This document shows, piece after piece, positions 55,908-64,000 of a DNA stretch of 64,000 nt. Where the stretch lies: assembly GCF_004361735.1 (NCBI RefSeq), contig NZ_SNVV01000014.1, positions 1-64,000 on the forward strand, in the 5' to 3' direction. This DNA is from Azoarcus indigens (GTDB lineage: Bacteria; Pseudomonadota; Gammaproteobacteria; Burkholderiales; Rhodocyclaceae). Under the pieces are notes generated by a model. The model was not told where the DNA came from, searched no databases, and was given only the letters and a program-made list of their open reading frames with translations. How positions within the stretch are numbered: position 1 is the first letter of the stretch; the number at the start of each line of letters is the position of its first letter. A program made the translations under genes and the position numbers.

Positions 55908-57410
55908 CTACTTCAGCGTGCGCTGCGCCACCGCCAACGCCGCGATCAGCACGCAGGCGCCGGCAAGCCAGGCCAGCATGTCGCCGGCGGCCAGCGTCAC
56001 CGCGGTGTGCTGCAGCAGGCCTTCGGCCACGCCGCCGCTGGCCGCGCTCAATTCCAGCTTCACCGCCGCGGTGGCGTGGTGGAGTTGCAGCACCGCCAGA
56101 CCGGTGCCCAGCGCGTTGACGATCTCGCGCACGATGCTCTTGAAGGCATAGGCATGGGCGAAGTCCTCGGTGGGCATGTCGACGAAAGTCATCAGCGCCA
56201 CCTGCAGCAGCGCCAGCGCCGGCATCGCCCCTTGCAGCAGGATGGCCGGCAGCACCGCCAGCGGCCCGGCGCCCGGCTGCGCCGCCAGCGCCATCAGCAG
56301 GAAGGCCGAGGCCAGGCCGATGTAGCCGAGCGCGATGTAGCGGCGCTTGCGCATGATCTTCGGCAGCGCCAGGTGGAACACGATGACCGCCAGCACCGAC
56401 ACCAGCCCGCCCAGCGACAGCAGGCCACCCACCGTCTGCAGGCCGAAACCCAGGCCTTCGGAGAGGAAGGCCGGCACGAGGAAATTCCAGCTGCCGCTGA
56501 CGAGATAGAACAGCGCGTAGAAGGCCAGCCCCACCAGGTAGCGCCGGCTCGCCAGCCGGCGCGGGTCCAGCCAGGGGTCCGGATGGCGGTGGAAGCGCCG
56601 CATCACCACCATCAGCAGCACCGCACCGGCGCAGAAGTAGGCGGCCAGCGCCGGCAACTCGGCCAGGGACAGGTAGCGCAGATGCTCCAGCGCATGCACC
56701 AGCAGCAGCGCGCCGACGGCGAAGGCGAACACGCCCGCCCAGTCCAGCTGGCCGATGGGCGCATGCGGCCGCGCCTCCACCTTGGGATACAGCCAGGCCA
56801 CCAACGGCAGCAGCGGCAGCGCCAGCCCGACCTGCAGCAGGAACATGGTGTGCCAGCCGTGGGCCGCCATGAGCACGCCAGCCAGCCAGGGGGTGATTGC
56901 CACCATGGTGAAGTTGGCCAGGCCGAAGCCCCAGAACAGCGAGATGCGCTCCTGCGGCCGCGAGGCGTACTGCGCCAGGATGCGCGAGGCGGCGAACAGG
57001 CCGCCGCCGCCCAGGCCCTGCACCGTGCGTGCCGCCGCCAGCGCCGGCAGCGAATCCGCCGCCGCGCAGCCCAGCGCGCCGGCGATGAACAGCAGCAGCG
57101 CGATCAGGGTGAAGCGGCGATAGCTGAGATGGCCAGCCAGCCGCACCAGCACCAGGTTGGCCATCACCGCGGCGGCGGCGTAGGCGGTCAGCGCCCAGAG
57201 GAAATCCTGCGGCGCCACGCCCAGGCCCTGCTGCACCTGCACGCCGGCCATGGCGATCAGGATGGTGGCGACGAAATCCAGCCCGGCGACCAGGCCGAGG
57301 GCGGCGCCGAAGGCATACACCCGCAGCGGCCGGAAATCCGGATGGGCGGACAGCAATACCGCCCGGGCGGGCGGCAGGGAGACGGAAAGGGCATCGTTGG
57401 AAGGAGGCAT
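55908..57410 (-). CDS. MFS transporter (DHA2, 14 TM type)
   Basis: A 500-residue major facilitator with about fourteen hydrophobic segments, in the size range of drug:H+ antiporter family 2. It has RLAGHLSYRRFTLIALLLF as the loop 2-3 motif and ARTVQGLGGGGLFAASRILAQ as the family's motif C-like helix. The ATG at 57408-57410, with AGGAGG upstream, is used instead of a TTG three codons earlier. It diverges from the LysR regulator at 57475 with a 64-bp AT-rich gap, so it is probably that regulator's target. The substrate is unknown. Confidence 0.87.
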   Translation of the reverse strand: MPPSNDALSVSLPPARAVLLSAHPDFRPLRVYAFGAALGLVAGLDFVATILIAMAGVQVQQGLGVAPQDFLWALTAYAAAAVMANLVLVRLAGHLSYRRFTLIALLLFIAGALGCAAADSLPALAAARTVQGLGGGGLFAASRILAQYASRPQERISLFWGFGLANFTMVAITPWLAGVLMAAHGWHTMFLLQVGLALPLLPLVAWLYPKVEARPHAPIGQLDWAGVFAFAVGALLLVHALEHLRYLSLAELPALAAYFCAGAVLLMVVMRRFHRHPDPWLDPRRLASRRYLVGLAFYALFYLVSGSWNFLVPAFLSEGLGFGLQTVGGLLSLGGLVSVLAVIVFHLALPKIMRKRRYIALGYIGLASAFLLMALAAQPGAGPLAVLPAILLQGAMPALALLQVALMTFVDMPTEDFAHAYAFKSIVREIVNALGTGLAVLQLHHATAAVKLELSAASGGVAEGLLQHTAVTLAAGDMLAWLAGACVLIAALAVAQRTLK

Positions 57411-57474
57411 GCCGCGCAATTTACATTGTGCGTATCATTGGATAAATACTCTTAAATGGACGATTCGTTCAATT

Positions 57475-58368
57475 ATGCGAACAAATGATTGGAACGATTG
57501 GTATGCCTTCGCCGCCGTCGCCCAGTGGGGCAGCTTCACCCGCGCCGCCGAGCAGTTGGGCCTGCCCAAGTCCTCGGTGAGCTACGCGGTGGCGCGGCTG
57601 GAGCGTCGCCTCGGCCAGCGCCTGCTGGAGCGCAGCACCCGGCGGCTGACGCTGACCGAGCAGGGGGAACGCCTGCGCGAGCAGGTGGTGCCGCTGTTCG
57701 AACGCCTCGACGGCGTCGCCGCCGAAGCGGGTGACGCCCGCGACGAGGCCCGCGGCGTGCTGCGCATGTCCACGCCCTACGAGTTCGGCGTGCTGCAGCT
57801 GGGCGAAGTGGTGAACGAGGTGCTGGGCCAGCACCCAGGGCTGGAGATAGAGCTGGATGTGCGGGTGGGCACGCTGGATGCGCCGGGCCCGCAGTATGAC
57901 CTCGCCTTCATCGCCACCGGCGACAGCCTGCCGGACTCGCCGCGCATCGCCCGCCGCGTCTATACCGTCGCCCGCGGCCTCTATGCCACGCCGGAACTGG
58001 TGCGCCGCTACGGCGCCCCGGAAAGGGTGGCCGACCTCGCCCACTGGCCCTGCATCAGCATGCTGGGGGAAACGCGCTGGTTGTTCCGCGACGGCACCGG
58101 CCGCGAGCACGCGATACAGCCGCGCGGCCCGCTGCGTACCACCAACGCCGCGCTGCGCCTGCAGGCCGCCCTCGCCGGCCGCGGCGCCACCCTGCTCGCC
58201 GCCGCCTTCTGCCGGGAGGAGCTGGCCGCCGGCCAGTTGGTGCCGCTGCTGCCGGCCTACACGCCCAACCCGCTGCGGATCTACGCTTTCCTGCCCGCCC
58301 GCGGCTTGGTGCCGGCGCGCACCCGGGTGTTCATGGAAGCGATAGAGCGTCTACTGCTGCCAGCCTGA
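57475..58368 (+). CDS. LysR-family transcriptional regulator
   Basis: A 297-residue LTTR. The HTH is at residues about 5-60 (WYAFAAVAQWGSFTRAAEQLG and KSSVSYAVARLERRLGQRLL); the effector-binding domain starts near RGVLRMSTPYEFG. It is of the CrgA/AaeR-like group by general look, but no effector can be named. The ATG at 57475 is the only good start in frame. The 64-bp gap to the divergent MFS gene is AT-rich compared with the region and must hold both promoters and the binding site. Confidence 0.9.
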   Translation: MRTNDWNDWYAFAAVAQWGSFTRAAEQLGLPKSSVSYAVARLERRLGQRLLERSTRRLTLTEQGERLREQVVPLFERLDGVAAEAGDARDEARGVLRMSTPYEFGVLQLGEVVNEVLGQHPGLEIELDVRVGTLDAPGPQYDLAFIATGDSLPDSPRIARRVYTVARGLYATPELVRRYGAPERVADLAHWPCISMLGETRWLFRDGTGREHAIQPRGPLRTTNAALRLQAALAGRGATLLAAAFCREELAAGQLVPLLPAYTPNPLRIYAFLPARGLVPARTRVFMEAIERLLLPA

Positions 58369-58408
58369 GGCCGCGGCCCCGGCCGGGCCCGCGCGTCTGC
58401 ACTCCTGC

Positions 58409-59403
58409 CTATCCCTGCTCCCGCTGCTCCCAGCGGGCGGCGATCGCCACGATCTCGTCCATGGCGCCGAGGAAGATATCCACCAGGCGCACGTCCAGGT
58501 GGTTGCCACCCAGCTCGCGCAGAGTCTGTACCACCCGCTCCAGCGGCCAGGCTTCCTTGTAGGGGCGCTTCATCGTCAGCGCATCGAACACGTCCGCCAC
58601 CGCGACGATGCGGGCGGATTGCGGAATCGCCTCTCCTGCCAGCCCCTCCGGATAACCACTGCCGTCCCAGCGCTCGTGGTGGTACAGCGCCACCTCCGCC
58701 GCCAGGCGGAAAAGCGGCGCCTTGCTCTTGCTCAGGATCTGGTGACCGATGACCGGGTGGGTCTTCATGACCTGCCACTCCTCGGCGTTCAGCGGACCCG
58801 GTTTCTTCAGGATGGAATCCGGGATGCCTATCTTGCCGGTGTCGTGCATCGGCGCCGCCAGTTCCAGCAGGGCGGCGTCCTCCTCGTCCCAGCCGGAGGC
58901 CCGAGCCAGGCAGCGGCTGTATTCGGCCATGCGCCAGATATGCAGGCCGGTGTCGCTGTCGTTGTAGTGGCCCGCCTCCCCCAGCATGGCGATGGCGTCG
59001 CGGTAGCTTGCCTCCAACTCCGCCGCCCGCACCAGCGACAGATGGGTGCGCACCCGGGCGACCAGCAGCCGGGGGTTGAGCGGCTTGCCGATGTAATCCA
59101 CGCCACCGGCGGCGAAGCCGGCCTCTTCGTCGCGGGCGGCGTTGCGGGCGGTGACGAAGATGACCGGGATGTCCGCCGTGGCCGCCTGCGCCTTGAGCCG
59201 CCGGGCGACCTGGTAGCCGTCCATGCCCGGCATCTCGACGTCCAGCAGGATCAGCGCCGGACGATGCTTCTCCGCCGCGCTCAGGGCGGACTCACCGCCG
59301 TTGGCGCAGACCAGGCGGTAGTCCTTGCCCAGGATGGCCCGCATCAGGTCCAGATTGCCCGGCTCATCGTCCACGCACAGTATCGGTTTGCGAAGCATCG
59401 TCA

Positions 59404-59404
<1 letters not shown>
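58409..59404 (-). CDS. Response regulator with HD-GYP phosphodiesterase domain
   Basis: A 331-residue regulator. The receiver domain (residues 1-125) has the acidic pair in CVDDEP and the phosphoacceptor Asp55 in LILLDVEMPGMDG. The output is an HD-GYP domain with the metal-binding HD at residues 187-188 (PMHDTGKIGIPDSIL) and YHHERWDGSGYPEGL at 241-255, so c-di-GMP hydrolysis should be retained. The ATG at 59402-59404 shares one base with the stop of the hybrid kinase gene (TGATG), so the two are translationally coupled and very likely a signalling pair. Confidence 0.92.
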
Positions 59405-63453
<4,049 letters not shown>

Positions 63454-63648
63454 CCTGGCTCCAGGAGCGGGGGGCTGGGCTTAGCCAGCCGGTCTGCATA
63501 GACACGCACATTCAAGCAAAGCGGGTGCATGCCACGCAACATCGTTCGTCAGTGCCATGCGAAACAGCTCACGCCGCCGGCTCGCGGCCGGCTCGCGGCC
63601 GGCGCCCGGCCGCGGCACAATGCAGGTCTCGCCTGCAATAGAAAACCG

Positions 63649-64000
63649 ATGAGCCACCCCGCCGGTAATACCCTCTCCGCCAGCCTCGTCGCCGAGTTCC
63701 GTGCCGGCCTGCTGGAGACCCTGAGCGAATTCGCCAAGGACGTCGGCCGCGGCCGGCCGGTGGAACTCGCCGCCATCACGGAGGCAGCCGGCGCCTGCCA
63801 TGACGAACTGGCCGGCTTCCGCGACCGCCACAGCTTCTCCGCCGCGCGCGGCCTCACCGCCTCCCGCATCAGCCTGGTGCACGAGGACGATCTCGAATTC
63901 ACCATCGAGCTCACCGACCTCGCCCGCCGCCTGCGCGACCGCTGCAGCAGCGAGCTGACGCCCCTGCACGCGGCCTATCTCGTGCTGCTGGACCAGACGG
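63649..64000 (+). CDS. Partial gene, possible DUF1631-family protein (runs off right edge)
   Basis: The ATG at 63649 opens a frame of 117 codons that continues beyond the window. It begins SHPAGNTLSASLVAEFRAGL and includes ISLVHEDDLEFTIELTDLARRL. The segment LVxxDDLE...IxLxxLARR resembles the N-terminal part of DUF1631 proteins, large betaproteobacterial proteins of unknown role, but I cannot be sure from this piece. It is divergent from the hybrid kinase across 195 bp, where I see only a tandem GGCTCGCGGCC repeat at about 63580-63602. Confidence 0.5.
   Translation, partial: MSHPAGNTLSASLVAEFRAGLLETLSEFAKDVGRGRPVELAAITEAAGACHDELAGFRDRHSFSAARGLTASRISLVHEDDLEFTIELTDLARRLRDRCSSELTPLHAAYLVLLDQT

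Noticed and set aside
56007-57455. A 482-codon plus-strand frame opposite the DHA2 transporter
   Set aside because: The product is low in complexity (runs of Gln, Arg and His) and lies antisense to a complete membrane transporter.

Overview
The window looks like a chromosomal segment of a GC-rich betaproteobacterium, most likely of the Azoarcus-Thauera group (Rhodocyclales). This is inferred from very high GC in the core genes, the gene orders polA/DUF2782/thrB, nadD-rsfS-rlmH-maf-rng, dapF-DUF484-xerC and lpxL-lpxL-metK...ahcY-tlyA-metF, and two BPSS1780-type membrane proteins. No rRNA, tRNA or CRISPR array was seen.

Positions 1-15.7 kb hold a surface-polysaccharide (O-antigen or capsule) island read entirely on the minus strand, from GDP-L-fucose synthase at 15.2 kb to a glycosyltransferase at 0.2 kb. 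It makes GDP-L-fucose (gmd, fcl) and carries a CDP-sugar cassette (rfbF, rfbG, a sugar 3-C-methyltransferase, an RmlC-like epimerase and an RmlD-like reductase) that should give a branched-chain 6-deoxyhexose. It also encodes an ABC exporter (Wzm/Wzt, the latter with a C-terminal glycan-binding domain), two further methyltransferases and three glycosyltransferase-like proteins. An IS630-type transposase start lies at the left edge and a frameshifted IS5-type remnant at the right edge.

Positions 15.9-37.0 kb are housekeeping genes: polA, thrB, nadD, rsfS, rlmH, def, maf, rng, ruvAB, an RlmI-type methyltransferase, xerC, dapF and two lipid A acyltransferase-family genes, with several small or unassigned membrane proteins between them.

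Positions 37.0-45.6 kb form a methyl-cycle district. metK has a strong promoter and a structured leader that resembles a SAM-II riboswitch, with an extra hairpin and an intrinsic terminator before the start codon. ahcY is preceded by a clear SAH riboswitch and followed by a RHH/PIN toxin-antitoxin pair, tlyA and metF. Between metK and ahcY lie a decayed LuxR-type regulator and a large secreted protein of unknown function.

Positions 45.7-64 kb are accessory: a LysR/MFS divergent pair, an AraC regulator followed by an alcohol-oxidation set (SphA-like outer-membrane protein, aldehyde dehydrogenase, PQQ/heme alcohol dehydrogenase), an internally deleted MFS pseudogene, a DMT exporter, a second MFS/LysR pair, and a large hybrid histidine kinase overlapping an HD-GYP response regulator. 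A gene of probable DUF1631 type runs off the right edge.
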